Of a DNA stretch of 64,000 bases, positions 27,176 to 36,576 are shown piece by piece. The position numbers and the translations under genes were made by a program. Under the pieces are notes generated by a model. It was not told the DNA's origin. It worked only from the letters and a program-made list of their open reading frames with translations, and made no database searches. The DNA comes from Eisenbergiella tayi (GTDB lineage: Bacteria > Bacillota > Clostridia > Lachnospirales > Lachnospiraceae), in contig NZ_MPDJ01000003.1 of the NCBI RefSeq assembly GCF_001881565.1, forward strand, positions 1 to 64,000, written 5' to 3'. Numbering within the stretch: position 1 is the first letter of the stretch; each line of letters opens with the position of its first letter.

Positions 27176-27757
27176 TTATATCAAAGGTTTTTCCATTACC
27201 CCATATTTTATCCATGCTCGTGGTGTCATGCCTGTAGCACTTTTAAACAGCTGAATAAAGTATTGGGGATTGTTGGCAAAGCCAACCTTATCTGCTATAG
27301 TATAAATTTTTTCGTTTTGACAGCCTTTAAGCAGTACTTTAGCTTTAGCGATACGCAGATTAGTGAGATAATCTGTAAACTTTTGGCCGGTTTGATGTGT
27401 AAATTCCCTGCTTAAATAATCAACATTCATATAGAGAATATTTTGAGCAATCCACTTCAGGGATAAATTGGGATCGGCAAAATGGAGGTCTACATAATCC
27501 AGAATTTGATTGATATACTCTTTATAATGGTAACGGGATATATTTTCACTGATAACAGCTTCAGGTACCAGTTCTTTTATTTTTTTCCGCCTCCGGATTT
27601 CGCCGGAGGCTTTTTTAATTGCATCGATAACCTGACTTTCGTTGCAGGGCTTTAGAAGATAGTTGGAAACTTTATATATTATGGCCTGTTTGGCGTATTC
27701 AATAAACGGATTCCAACAGGGATGTTTTATTTGGGGTAAAAATGGCCCAAAAATCAT
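27176..27757 (-). pseudogene. 5'-truncated YesN-type response regulator
   Basis: The open frame codes for the end of a receiver domain (FIEYAKQAIIYKVSNYLLKPCNESQVIDAIKKA, matching the last helix region before the linker) followed by an AraC-type helix-turn-helix pair (LSLKWIAQNILYMNVDYLSREFTHQTGQKFTDYL, then IADKVGFANNPQYFIQLFKSATGMTPRAW). The N-terminal ~90 residues of the receiver, including the phospho-acceptor Asp, are missing, and only 36 bases separate it from the next gene. No histidine kinase is nearby. A remnant left after deletion or insertion; a short AraC-like product cannot be excluded. Confidence 0.8.
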
Positions 27758-27793
27758 ATTAACTTATGCTTTCTTTTTACAATAATATCAAGT

Positions 27794-28921
27794 CTATTTT
27801 ACAGGAACCGGCCCTGTGGAATTATGTATTTCCAGTACGGGAGTTAATACCTTACGCTGAACGGTAAAATCCTTTTTCTGAATCATCCGCTTCAGAATCT
27901 GCCCCGCCTCCTGGCTGAGAGCATATTCGGACTGATTGATATGCGTAAAAAAGTTAAAATCGGAAACCGCACTAATAGGATTATCAAAAGAGAGCAGGGA
28001 AATATCCTGCGGAATTTTGTAGCCGAGCGATGTAATCAAATCGTATAAATAAAGGCAGGCGGCAGATTCGGAAACAATGATAGCTGTAATTCGATCATGC
28101 CGGATAAGCATAGTCATAAGTTCGTAATAATAGGATAACGGTTTTTCGATATCAAATCGCTCATAGATCCGGAGATTGGATGCGGAATTGGCATTGTTCT
28201 CCATTTCGTTCTGTATCCCCTGGATTCTGTTTTGGACAGGAGCTGTGGACTGATGAGTCTTTGTAAAAAAAGCAAAATTTCTGTGACCAAGCTGGTGGAG
28301 ATGATTCATGGCCAGCTGACCCGCCTTATAGTTATCAGTGATAACATAGCTGGTATCTATACCGGGCAGAATCCGGTCGATAAGCACAAGAGGATAACTG
28401 TTAATTTTCATGTACAGAAGCTGGTCGCTGTAATATGCCTGATCGACAGGAAACAGTACGATTCCGGAAATCCCGATTTCCAGGCAGCGTTTGAGAATCT
28501 GATCCTCCGATTTATCGTTTTGACTGGAAAACAGATACAGCCGGTACTGATCCGGTGAAAATACGGATTTAAGACCGTTTATGAGGGAAAGGGAAAAATA
28601 ATCCTGTATGGTTGGGAGGATGAATGCAATTTCTGTCAACGAAGCGGAGGTACCGGACACCGATCCTGAAGAAGCTGTCTGCAGGGGCAGTATGGGCTCC
28701 GGTTTATTCGCCACAAAGGTGCCTTTTCCCGGATAACGTATTATGATTCCTTCATTTCTTAATTCATTTAAAGCCCGGGATGCGGTTATGCGGCTCACAT
28801 TATATTGTTCCATTAATTCTGATTCGGTCGGAAGTCTGTCGCCTGGTTTTAATTCCTTAAGCTGCAGTTTCTGCAGTATATCCTGTTTGATTGTCTGAAA
28901 TAACGCCTGGTGATTTTCCAT
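27794..28921 (-). CDS. GntR/LacI-type hybrid transcriptional regulator, module B
   Basis: 375 residues, paralogue of the module A regulator along its whole length. GntR winged helix at residues 1-70 (PGDRLPTESELMEQYNVSRITASRALNEL, YPGKGTFVANKP), then a LacI-like sugar-sensing domain (ISGIVLFPVDQAYYSDQLLYM, AGQLAMNHLHQLGHRNFAFF, DISLLSFDNP, FTHINQSEY). Start ATG has GAGGAGGGG upstream. Divergent from the module B transporter operon and probably its regulator. Confidence 0.92.
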   Translation of the reverse strand: MENHQALFQTIKQDILQKLQLKELKPGDRLPTESELMEQYNVSRITASRALNELRNEGIIIRYPGKGTFVANKPEPILPLQTASSGSVSGTSASLTEIAFILPTIQDYFSLSLINGLKSVFSPDQYRLYLFSSQNDKSEDQILKRCLEIGISGIVLFPVDQAYYSDQLLYMKINSYPLVLIDRILPGIDTSYVITDNYKAGQLAMNHLHQLGHRNFAFFTKTHQSTAPVQNRIQGIQNEMENNANSASNLRIYERFDIEKPLSYYYELMTMLIRHDRITAIIVSESAACLYLYDLITSLGYKIPQDISLLSFDNPISAVSDFNFFTHINQSEYALSQEAGQILKRMIQKKDFTVQRKVLTPVLEIHNSTGPVPVK

Positions 28922-29286
28922 GGATAATGATCCCCCTCCTCATTTATAAGTTATACGCGCGATGTCAGGTGGCTGTTGAATGGGAAGAACAGAACGCTTG
29001 AATGGTTGCGAAGTCTGATTTAATTATAATCATTTTCTGATATATGTCAAATTTTCGTCAATACAAAGTATGCATTTTTGACTTCTAAATGCTATGTTTG
29101 CTATGTGAGAAATTGTGGTAATGATCAAAGAAATATATTTAATATATACAAAAAAATAAAATATTTGATACTAATATTGACACTATTAACAAAGAATGTT
29201 AGCCTTATAATCACAATAAACATATCGATTAGTATAAATATAACAAACATAATATATATGCTTGTTATAGAGAAAGGAAGGGTTTT
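28922..29286. promoter_or_regulatory. Divergent control region of module B
   Basis: A 365-base, very AT-rich region between the regulator and the transporter operon. No credible gene lies in it. TTGACA occurs at 29177 and TATAAT at 29206, but the 23-base spacing makes them a poor pair. The main feature is the long palindrome described separately. Confidence 0.6.
29239..29269. promoter_or_regulatory. 31-base near-perfect palindrome, candidate operator of module B
   Basis: TATAACAAACATA and TATGCTTGTTATA form 13-base arms with one mismatch around a 5-base centre. It ends just before the ribosome binding site of the binding protein gene, where a bound repressor would block transcription. The core TTTGTTAT is shared with the repeated 10-mers in the module A control region, which fits paralogous regulators. 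Confidence 0.7.
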
Positions 29287-30624
29287 ATGAAAAAGAAGGT
29301 ATTATCTCTTTTGCTGGCAGGAGCGCTGGCAATGACTGCCTTGACGGCATGTGGAGGGGCTGTTGAAAGTACAGGAACCGATACGGCAGCACCGCAGTCT
29401 GATGATGGCGCAGCTTCATCTGACGGCAAAATAAAGCTGGTGGTTCCTAAGGTAGGATATAATGAGGAACAGATTGCAGCTGCGAATGCCAGAGATGAGG
29501 GTCCCACTTATGAAGATAAATATTATATGGCGGTAACCGAAAGCATTGCAAAAAACTATCCCGAATATGATGTGGAATATGTGGACTGGGGCTGGGCGGA
29601 AACACTGGATGAGAAACAGCGAGCCCTTTTTGCGGCAGGAAGCGCGCCTGACATTGTAGCTGGTGAGACTTTTATGCCGACCTATGCGAACGAAGGTATT
29701 CTGGAGACTCTGCCTGATGATATCGTGCAGTCCGTAAATCCGACTTTCCTGCTTCACGATGCAGATGGGAATGCGGTGGGCGTTGCATATAAAACATCTA
29801 TTTTCCTGATGTTTTACAATAAAGACCTTCTGTCTGCTGCAGGACTGGATCCTGAAAATCCGCCCACAACCTGGGAAGAATGGCAGCAGGCGTCAGCTGC
29901 TATCACCCAGAGCGGCGATGATGTATGGGGCGGTGGGATTCCTTCCTTCCCTCATGCCGGCGGGGCACTCAGGGCAACTCCTTTCCTTCGTATGCTCGGA
30001 ACGGATTTCGGAGTTGACGGTAAGATTAATCTGACAGATCCTCTGGTACAGCAGGGGCTTGAGTATATTCGTGAAATGAACAAAAACTTACCGGAAGGGC
30101 TTGGAAATGGTGCGGACGAAAGTCCTATGTGGAGCGCATTCCAGGAAACAAAGAATATCGGTTTTGTAATAAACGGATCATGGCAGGCCAGTGATGCGAC
30201 GAAGAATGGTGTAAACTGGGGCGTTACGGAATTGCCCACCTATGACGGAACCTTAGGAAATTGTACGGTTGGTTCTGTATATCTGGGAGTACCTAAAAAA
30301 GCAGCCAATAAAGAGGCTTCCTTCAATTTAATCAGAGAAGCATTAAGGGTGGAAAATGAAAAATATTGGCTGGAAGGTTCTTATTGTCCGGCAATAAATG
30401 AAATTATTGAGGATACCTCTTATTATGAAAATGATCCGGCGTTAGTAATTGAAATGGATGCAATTAAGAATGGTACATTTACAGGAGTAGCGGTATTCCC
30501 TAAAAATGATTCTGCTATCTGGGAAATTATCAATCAGAAGGTGCTTGCCCGTACTACAATGACGGAAGATCCCATTGCAACAATCTGTGAAGAAGCACAG
30601 AAGGAAATTGAAGCATTGCAGTAG
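29287..30624 (+). CDS. Sugar-binding lipoprotein of CUT1 ABC transporter, module B
   Basis: 445 residues. Signal peptide with lipobox LTAC (Cys22), Thr/Ala-rich linker, then a family 1 solute-binding fold: FAAGSAPDIVAGE, YKTSIFLMFYNKDLLSAAGLDPENPPTTWEEW, INGSWQASDAT, FNLIREALR. Typical CUT1 length, clearly different from the ~600-residue binding protein of module A. Start ATG has AGAAAGGAAGG upstream. A terminator hairpin separates it from the permease genes. Confidence 0.94.
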   Translation: MKKKVLSLLLAGALAMTALTACGGAVESTGTDTAAPQSDDGAASSDGKIKLVVPKVGYNEEQIAAANARDEGPTYEDKYYMAVTESIAKNYPEYDVEYVDWGWAETLDEKQRALFAAGSAPDIVAGETFMPTYANEGILETLPDDIVQSVNPTFLLHDADGNAVGVAYKTSIFLMFYNKDLLSAAGLDPENPPTTWEEWQQASAAITQSGDDVWGGGIPSFPHAGGALRATPFLRMLGTDFGVDGKINLTDPLVQQGLEYIREMNKNLPEGLGNGADESPMWSAFQETKNIGFVINGSWQASDATKNGVNWGVTELPTYDGTLGNCTVGSVYLGVPKKAANKEASFNLIREALRVENEKYWLEGSYCPAINEIIEDTSYYENDPALVIEMDAIKNGTFTGVAVFPKNDSAIWEIINQKVLARTTMTEDPIATICEEAQKEIEALQ

Positions 30625-30642
30625 AATGAATAACAATAGAAG

Positions 30643-30671
30643 AGCCGGCAGAGCAGTTCTGCCGGCTTTTT
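30643..30671 (+). terminator. Intra-operon terminator after the module B binding protein
   Basis: AGCCGGCAGA and TCTGCCGGCT form a perfect 10-base stem around a 5-base loop, followed by a T run. Probably partial, setting excess binding protein over permeases. Confidence 0.88.
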
Positions 30672-30693
30672 AAAAGGAAAGGCGGGGATTTTC

Positions 30694-31611
30694 TTGAAAG
30701 ATAACGTGCCGGTATACGGAAAAAAGAGAGAGAAAAAATCACGGAACAGAGCACAGATAAGAAGCAGAAGAGCTTACAGTATTATTTTACCTTTTTTTGC
30801 CTACATAGCCCTTTGGGGACTGATTCCTCTGATTTACGGGTTGTATCTGGGATTGACGGAATATAATGGATTGGCTGAAAGCCCCAGGTTTGTTGGTTTG
30901 AAGAACTATATAAACTTTTTTACCACAGGAGATTATTTACTTCTTTTATGGAGACAGGTGTGGATCGGAGTTATCTGTCTTGGAGCAAATACTCTGATTT
31001 CTTTTGCGATAGGCCTGGCGCTGAATGTTACAAGCAGGGCGAGAGGAGTCTTTCGTGCCAGTGTTTATGTGCCGTGCATCGCTTCCACCTCCATAACTTC
31101 AGCCATTTTTGTGGCGCTTCTGGAGCCTAATGGTACCATGAACACGTTATTGAAGGACTTTGGAGCTAAGCCGGTTACCTGGAGTTATTCACAGTTCTGG
31201 ATGGTGTTTTGGGTGGCGGTATATTTTTTATGGAGAAATCTGGGACCTGCGGCTATAATCTGGCTGGGCGGCCTGCAGTCAATTGATGCATCTTTGTATG
31301 AGGCGGCAAAGGTGGATGGAGCGAACGCCGTCCAGAGGATACGGTATATTACTCTTCCCGGCCTGCGTTTTGTGACCTCATATATTATGCTGACAGGTAT
31401 AATCAGTGTCATGCAGATGTTTGATGTGATTATGTTTATTACTAAGGGCAATCCATATGGTAAGACGGATGTGCTGATGTATAAAATATACCGGGATGGT
31501 GTCGTTAACTTTAACCTTGGTATGGCAGGAGCCGAGTCTACCATCCTTGGGCTGATTACGGTAGTGTTTGCACTGATTTATTTTAAGGTCGTGCTTAGTA
31601 AGGAGGAATGA
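30694..31611 (+). CDS. Carbohydrate ABC transporter permease (MalF-like), module B
   Basis: 305 residues with about six membrane spans. The N-terminus is basic, followed by YSIILPFFAYIALWGLIPLIYGLYLG; the EAA loop is YEAAKVDGANAVQRIRYITLPGL. The most likely start is TTG at 30694, eight bases after GGCGGGG; no better ATG precedes the first membrane span. The next permease follows almost without gap. The ATPase subunit is not encoded here. Confidence 0.9.
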   Translation: MKDNVPVYGKKREKKSRNRAQIRSRRAYSIILPFFAYIALWGLIPLIYGLYLGLTEYNGLAESPRFVGLKNYINFFTTGDYLLLLWRQVWIGVICLGANTLISFAIGLALNVTSRARGVFRASVYVPCIASTSITSAIFVALLEPNGTMNTLLKDFGAKPVTWSYSQFWMVFWVAVYFLWRNLGPAAIIWLGGLQSIDASLYEAAKVDGANAVQRIRYITLPGLRFVTSYIMLTGIISVMQMFDVIMFITKGNPYGKTDVLMYKIYRDGVVNFNLGMAGAESTILGLITVVFALIYFKVVLSKEE

Positions 31612-31613
31612 GA

Positions 31614-32501
31614 ATGAAAAAAACCGGAAAGATTTTAGTCCGCGCGGTATGGCTGGTATTTATGAGCGCTGTTGCACTTATTATGCTGTTTCCATTGATT
31701 TATTCTGTTCTTGGAGGGTTTAACACGAAGACGGAATTTACCAGCCTGAGCCGGATACTGCCGATACCAACAAAATGGGTTATGAGCAACTATATTTTTG
31801 CATTTTCCACATCTGCAATTAAACCATTAATCAATACATTTATGAGAACAGCGTGGTATACTGTTATTGTATTGGTAATGTCAACTCTGGTGGGATATGT
31901 GATGGCAAGATATGAATTCCGATTCAAAAAAACATTCTTTGCAATCATTATCGCGGCACAGGTTATTCCTTCCGTTTTAACGCTTATTCCTACCTTTGTT
32001 ATGGTTTCCAATATACCTCTTGTAGGCGGCAATAATATTTTAGGACAGGGAGGGCAGGGCCTGTATAACAACCAGCTGATGCTCTATCTTCCGCTGAGCT
32101 GGGGATATCTGCTGTGGGTGTTTCTTTTTATGCAGTCCATGAAATCGCTTCCCATTGCCTTTGAGGAGGCGGCGGAGCTGGATGGCTGCGGCTTTTTCAG
32201 AACCCTTCTCCAGGTGGTAGTTCCCATGCAGAAGCCTATATTGACGGTAATAGCGGTAAATGTATCGCTGAATACCTGGAATGACTGGATGACGCCCTTC
32301 CTTTATATTAACAGCACTCAAAAGTCAACACTGCCGGCTTATCTTGCAACGCTTACCGCGCAGCTTCAGAATTTTGGAGAGAAGGATTATCCGAAGCTGT
32401 TTGCACTCGCCACGGTAGCGATTATTCCTCCGGGAATGATTTTCCTGTTCCTGCAGAAGTATATTGTCCAGGGAATCGCATCGGCGGGCGTTAAGGAATG
32501 A
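31614..32501 (+). CDS. Carbohydrate ABC transporter permease (MalG-like), module B
   Basis: 295 residues, second membrane subunit of the module B importer. Features: LVFMSAVALIMLFPLIYSVLGGFNT, EAA loop FEEAAELDGCGFFRTLLQVVVPMQKP, C-terminal QKYIVQGIASAGVKE typical for the family. The ATG at 31614 lies eight bases after AGGAGG; an ATG six bases earlier is too close to that site. Coupled to the preceding gene, whose stop is 31611. Confidence 0.93.
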   Translation: MKKTGKILVRAVWLVFMSAVALIMLFPLIYSVLGGFNTKTEFTSLSRILPIPTKWVMSNYIFAFSTSAIKPLINTFMRTAWYTVIVLVMSTLVGYVMARYEFRFKKTFFAIIIAAQVIPSVLTLIPTFVMVSNIPLVGGNNILGQGGQGLYNNQLMLYLPLSWGYLLWVFLFMQSMKSLPIAFEEAAELDGCGFFRTLLQVVVPMQKPILTVIAVNVSLNTWNDWMTPFLYINSTQKSTLPAYLATLTAQLQNFGEKDYPKLFALATVAIIPPGMIFLFLQKYIVQGIASAGVKE

Positions 32502-32537
32502 TAGAGTTATATTACCGGGATTACAGGGGAGGATGGA

Positions 32538-33410
32538 ATGCAAAAGGCAAATATATTTAATATCCAGCATTTTTCCGTTCATGACGGGCCGGGGATCAGA
32601 AGTGTTGTTTTTTTTAAGGGATGTAATCTTCGGTGCAGATGGTGCCATAATCCGGAATCTGTCAATTTTGAAAAGGAAATATTATTTTATCCTGAGAAAT
32701 GTATTGGCTGCGGCGCTTGTATAAGAAACTGTCCGGTGCAGGCGAATATAGTGGATTCCAATGGTATTCATAGGATTGATGAAAAAAAATGTATCCGCTG
32801 TTTCCGTTGCTGCAGGGAATGCTATGCGGAGGCCCTTGTTTCGGTAGGCGAAGAGCGGACGACAGAAGAAATCATGAGGCAGCTGGAAGAAAACATAATA
32901 TATTTTGATAATTCCGGAGGAGGAGTCACTTTTTCCGGCGGAGAATGCATGCTGCAGATTGATGCCTTGCAGGAATTGTTGTGTTTGTGCAGGAAAAAGG
33001 GAATACATACGGCTGTTGATACGGCCGGCAATGTGCCATGGCTGTATTTTGAAAAAATACTTCCGGATACGGAGCTGTTTCTTTATGATATTAAGGCGAT
33101 GGACGGAAAGGTACATAAAGAATGTACAGGGACTGACAATAAGCTGATTCTGGAAAATTTCAAAAAGCTGGCTGCCACGGGCGCCCATATCCTGGTCAGG
33201 ATTCCGTTCGTACCCGGCTGCAATGATATGGAAATCCCGGCTGTTGCAGAATTTATGAAGTCGTACCCTCACGTAAAGGCGGAACTGCTTGCTTATCATG
33301 CGATGGGCAATTCCAAGTATGCCGCACTGAGAAAAGAGCTTACATTTGAAGGCACTGTGCCGGATAAAGCATATGTAAAGGAACTGAAAGAAAGATATGG
33401 ATTTTTATAA
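32538..33410 (+). CDS. Glycyl radical enzyme activase (radical SAM), module B
   Basis: 290 residues, very similar to the module A activase from end to end. CxxxCxxC is C29-C33-C36 (GCNLRCRWC), followed by two Cys-rich cluster motifs (CIGCGACIRNC, CIRCFRCCREC) and GGECMLQ. It generates the glycyl radical on the enzyme encoded next. Start ATG has GGGGAGGATGG upstream. It directly follows the permease genes, with no hydrolase between, unlike in module A. Confidence 0.95.
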   Translation: MQKANIFNIQHFSVHDGPGIRSVVFFKGCNLRCRWCHNPESVNFEKEILFYPEKCIGCGACIRNCPVQANIVDSNGIHRIDEKKCIRCFRCCRECYAEALVSVGEERTTEEIMRQLEENIIYFDNSGGGVTFSGGECMLQIDALQELLCLCRKKGIHTAVDTAGNVPWLYFEKILPDTELFLYDIKAMDGKVHKECTGTDNKLILENFKKLAATGAHILVRIPFVPGCNDMEIPAVAEFMKSYPHVKAELLAYHAMGNSKYAALRKELTFEGTVPDKAYVKELKERYGFL

Positions 33411-33454
33411 ATGAAACTGGTGCATAGAAAGGCGGTATGCAGGAGGTAGGGTAA

Positions 33455-35653
33455 ATGAGAAGTAAAATTAATTCTCAAAAAGCAGAGGTTTCTGACAAGT
33501 ATATAAAGCTGATTAAATCGCTTCAGGAAGATAAGGTGAAAATCAATGAAGAAAAGATATCCCGGTTTGGTTCTATCGATATTGATGACCATGGATATAT
33601 TGATTTCCCTGATTTCCGGTTTACGCCGGAATGCTGTGAGGATGGACTGGTGCATGGCTGTGCACTGATTGGCCGTAATTTCAGAAGATTTTTAAATGAA
33701 ATGCCTAAGTATATTAACAAAAGCAGTGCATTGGCAGGCTGCTGGATTGGTAATCTGCAGCGGTACATTCCGTTTGGCGTTGCAAAGGAAGACAGACCTT
33801 CCGAACTGGATGAAATTATTGAAAAATATAGAATCCGCCAATCGGGATTTGCCGGTATGAATCATCTTTGTCCGGATTTGGAAATCGGATTGACGTTGGG
33901 CTGGAAAGGCCTTCTTGAAAAGGTAAGACATTACAGGGAGAAAAATGATCCCGTCGACCCGGATTTTTATGATGGGGAAGAAGAACTGCTTCTTGGTATT
34001 CTGGAGTGGGTAAAGGCACATGCGGATTATGCGGAAGAACTGGCGAAAAAAGAATCGGATCCCTTCCGCAGACAGAATTATCTGGAAATAGCGCAGGCAA
34101 ATCGAAATCTGACGGAAGCGCCGCCCCGGACATTCCGGGAGGTGTGTCAGTTCCTGGCCCATTTTCAATCCGTAGACCGTATGTATTATGTAGGCGGCGC
34201 GCTGGGAAGAATGGATATGCTGCTGCAGCCTTATTATGAAAAGGATACAGAAAACGGCGCTATCACAGAAGAGGAAGCCGTTTGGATGATCGCGTGCCTG
34301 TTGTTTAATGATACCCATTATGCACAGATAGGCGGTCTGTCTCCGGCAGGTGACAGAGAAACCTTGAGCAGGATATCTTTTTTGATACTGGAAGCCACAC
34401 ACCTTTTACATATTCCCAGCAACCTGGCTGTCAGGGTACATCAGCCGGTGGGGGATCAGGATGAGGCTGCAGAGGAACTTCTGCACCGTGCTGTGGAATA
34501 CACGATAAAGGACGGAAACGGCGTGTGTTATTCTCTGGAGAAAGGAACCTCCGAGGGCTATGCTAAAAACGGATATCCTGTGGAATTGGGCAGAATGCGT
34601 GTGAAATGCGGCTGTAACTGGACTGCAATTCCGGGCAGAGAGTATCCGCTGCAGGATGTGACAAGAATCAATATGGGAATGGCCCTGCATTATGCGCTGG
34701 AAGAGCTGCAGGAAAGCAAAGAGTATTCCATTGAGCGGCTGTGGGAGCTGTTTTCCCGGCATCTTTCCGTTATGGTTGAATGTGTCAAAAGAGGGTACGA
34801 TCGGCATTATGAAGTAATGCAGCGTAATCTCCCCGAAATCGTATTGAATCTTTTCATGCATGGTACGATGGAAAGAGGGCTGAACTGCTCAAACGGAGGG
34901 GTGGATATCCTTAACCTGAATATTGACGGAATCGCGTTGGCTACGGTGGCTGATTCTTTTGCGGCCATAGAGCAGCGTGTCATCGAAGAAGGAAAGCTCA
35001 CCTGGGAGAGGTTATTTGAACTTCTGGAAACTGATTACGCGGATGCGGAGCGGGAACGGCTGATGCTGAAAAATATCAGACGTTTTGGGACGCCTGATTC
35101 CCCGGCGGAAAAATGGGCACTGCGGATCAGAGATAAATTTGTTGAACTCTGCAGGAGGACCCCTACGCCGAAGCATCATCTTCGGATTATTCCCGGATTA
35201 TTTTCTCATGGAGATATCGTGATGTACGGCAAAGAGCTGGAGGCCACGCCTAACGGAAGACATGCGGGAGAACCGATTTCTCATTCTTCAGAACCGGATC
35301 CTGGCTTCGCAAGAGGGATTGATACCTTTTCACCGGCACTGAAGGCAAATGCGGTTGCGAAGACACAGGCCGGATATGGAAACAGCGCCCCATTGCATCT
35401 GGATATTGATACGGGACTGCTGGAAAATGAAGGCGGTGCGGATGCACTGGCAGCCCTGATCCACGCGCATGAGCAGGCGGGCGGAACTTTGATAAACATG
35501 AATTGCGTATCAAAAGAGAAATTAATGAAGGCCCATGAAAATCCCCAGGCATATCCGGATCTTGTTGTCAGGGTTACCGGATATTCCGCATTTTTTGCTT
35601 CCTTGTCCAAAGAATACAGGCAGCAGATAGTGGATCGGTTTCTTGCTGAATAG
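33455..35653 (+). CDS. Glycyl radical enzyme of unknown substrate, module B
   Basis: 732 residues, paralogue of the module A enzyme with long identical stretches around both catalytic sites. Radical Gly709 is in RVTGYSAFF; the active-site Cys387 is in RMRVKCGCNW, again with Trp389 where diol-dehydratase-like GREs have Glu. Start ATG has GCAGGAGGTAGG upstream. Downstream genes encode an SDR, a ManD-like dehydratase and a second SDR, suggesting the product enters a sugar-acid or keto-sugar pathway. Reaction unknown. Confidence 0.93.
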   Translation: MRSKINSQKAEVSDKYIKLIKSLQEDKVKINEEKISRFGSIDIDDHGYIDFPDFRFTPECCEDGLVHGCALIGRNFRRFLNEMPKYINKSSALAGCWIGNLQRYIPFGVAKEDRPSELDEIIEKYRIRQSGFAGMNHLCPDLEIGLTLGWKGLLEKVRHYREKNDPVDPDFYDGEEELLLGILEWVKAHADYAEELAKKESDPFRRQNYLEIAQANRNLTEAPPRTFREVCQFLAHFQSVDRMYYVGGALGRMDMLLQPYYEKDTENGAITEEEAVWMIACLLFNDTHYAQIGGLSPAGDRETLSRISFLILEATHLLHIPSNLAVRVHQPVGDQDEAAEELLHRAVEYTIKDGNGVCYSLEKGTSEGYAKNGYPVELGRMRVKCGCNWTAIPGREYPLQDVTRINMGMALHYALEELQESKEYSIERLWELFSRHLSVMVECVKRGYDRHYEVMQRNLPEIVLNLFMHGTMERGLNCSNGGVDILNLNIDGIALATVADSFAAIEQRVIEEGKLTWERLFELLETDYADAERERLMLKNIRRFGTPDSPAEKWALRIRDKFVELCRRTPTPKHHLRIIPGLFSHGDIVMYGKELEATPNGRHAGEPISHSSEPDPGFARGIDTFSPALKANAVAKTQAGYGNSAPLHLDIDTGLLENEGGADALAALIHAHEQAGGTLINMNCVSKEKLMKAHENPQAYPDLVVRVTGYSAFFASLSKEYRQQIVDRFLAE

Positions 35654-35683
35654 GGGATAGGAACAGGCGGGTCGGTGTAATCG

Positions 35684-35734
35684 CGTGCCGGGGCGTGCAG
35701 AGTGCAGAAAAATTATCGCACACCCCGGGGCACG
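35684..35734. repeat. GC-rich imperfect inverted repeat between GRE and SDR genes
   Basis: CGTGCC plus GGGGCGTG is mirrored by CACACCCC plus GGGGCACG with a two-base bulge and a ~20-base loop. No T run follows, so it is more likely an mRNA processing or stability hairpin than a terminator. Confidence 0.5.
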
Positions 35735-35750
35735 CAGTCAGGAGCAAATC

Positions 35751-36563
35751 ATGAAGAAGACATTGTTTATAACAGGAGGCAGCCGTGGAATCGGCAGAGG
35801 TATTGCCCTGGTTTTCGCGCAAAATGGCTATGATGTTGCATTCACCTATCATACAGCAGAGGATGCCGCGGTCTCTCTGAAAAAGGAAATTGAACAGCTG
35901 GGGCAAAAGGCTTATTACCGGCAGGCTTCTCTTGAAGAAAAAGGAGCTGCGCATCAGGCCGTATCCTGGGCGGCAGAGGTATTGGGAGAGATTTCCTGTA
36001 TTGTCTGCAATGCAGGATTGACGGTCCATACGGACATCCGTAAAATGAAGGAAGAGGACATAGACTTTGTCTACAGGCTGGATTACGCCGGGTATTTGCT
36101 CTGTGCTTCCGAAGCCGCCAAACATATGATATCCGGGGAAATTCCCGGACGGATCTTGTTCGTCACTTCTTCAAGGGGGCAGAGGGTATATCCCGAGGAT
36201 GCGCTGTATGGCGGAATGAAGGCGGGACTGCACCGGGCCTGTGAATCCATGGCGCTGGAATTATCGGAATATGGCATTACCGTTAACTGTATTGCTCCCG
36301 GAAACACGGCTATCCGCGGGAATTTCACCGGAGAAGAACTATCCGGAAGCAAATTCCAGCAGAAAATACCCATGGGCCGGTCGGGAACACCGAAGGAAGT
36401 GGGAAAACTGGCGTGTTTCCTGGCATCAGAGGACGCCGGATATATCACCGGAACGGTGGTAAGGATTGACGGCGGACTGATACTGCCTGTGATGCCGGAG
36501 GATGTATCGGAGGGCGCGGGGCCCGGCTGGCATGAGCTGCCTGCCTATATGCAGGAAAAATGA
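35751..36563 (+). CDS. Short-chain dehydrogenase/reductase (SDR)
   Basis: 270 residues, classical SDR. Cofactor motif TGGSRGIG near residues 8-15, CNAG in the fourth strand region, catalytic Ser in FVTSSRG and the YxxxK pair in LYGGMKAG. The C-terminal VVRIDGGLIL is typical. It probably oxidises or reduces a sugar-derived alcohol/ketone made or used by the GRE pathway. The ATG at 35751 follows AGGAGCAAATC; an upstream reading would run through the inverted repeat. Confidence 0.92.
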   Translation: MKKTLFITGGSRGIGRGIALVFAQNGYDVAFTYHTAEDAAVSLKKEIEQLGQKAYYRQASLEEKGAAHQAVSWAAEVLGEISCIVCNAGLTVHTDIRKMKEEDIDFVYRLDYAGYLLCASEAAKHMISGEIPGRILFVTSSRGQRVYPEDALYGGMKAGLHRACESMALELSEYGITVNCIAPGNTAIRGNFTGEELSGSKFQQKIPMGRSGTPKEVGKLACFLASEDAGYITGTVVRIDGGLILPVMPEDVSEGAGPGWHELPAYMQEK

Positions 36564-36576
36564 GAGGAGAAAAGGT

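Noticed and set aside
29177..29211. TTGACA and TATAAT as a promoter pair upstream of the module B binding protein
   Set aside because: The spacing is 23 bases, well outside the usual 16-18, so they are not reported as one promoter.
29078..29290. Small open frame in the module B control region
   Set aside because: Very AT-rich, Ile/Asn-rich peptide without ribosome site, overlapping the operator palindrome.
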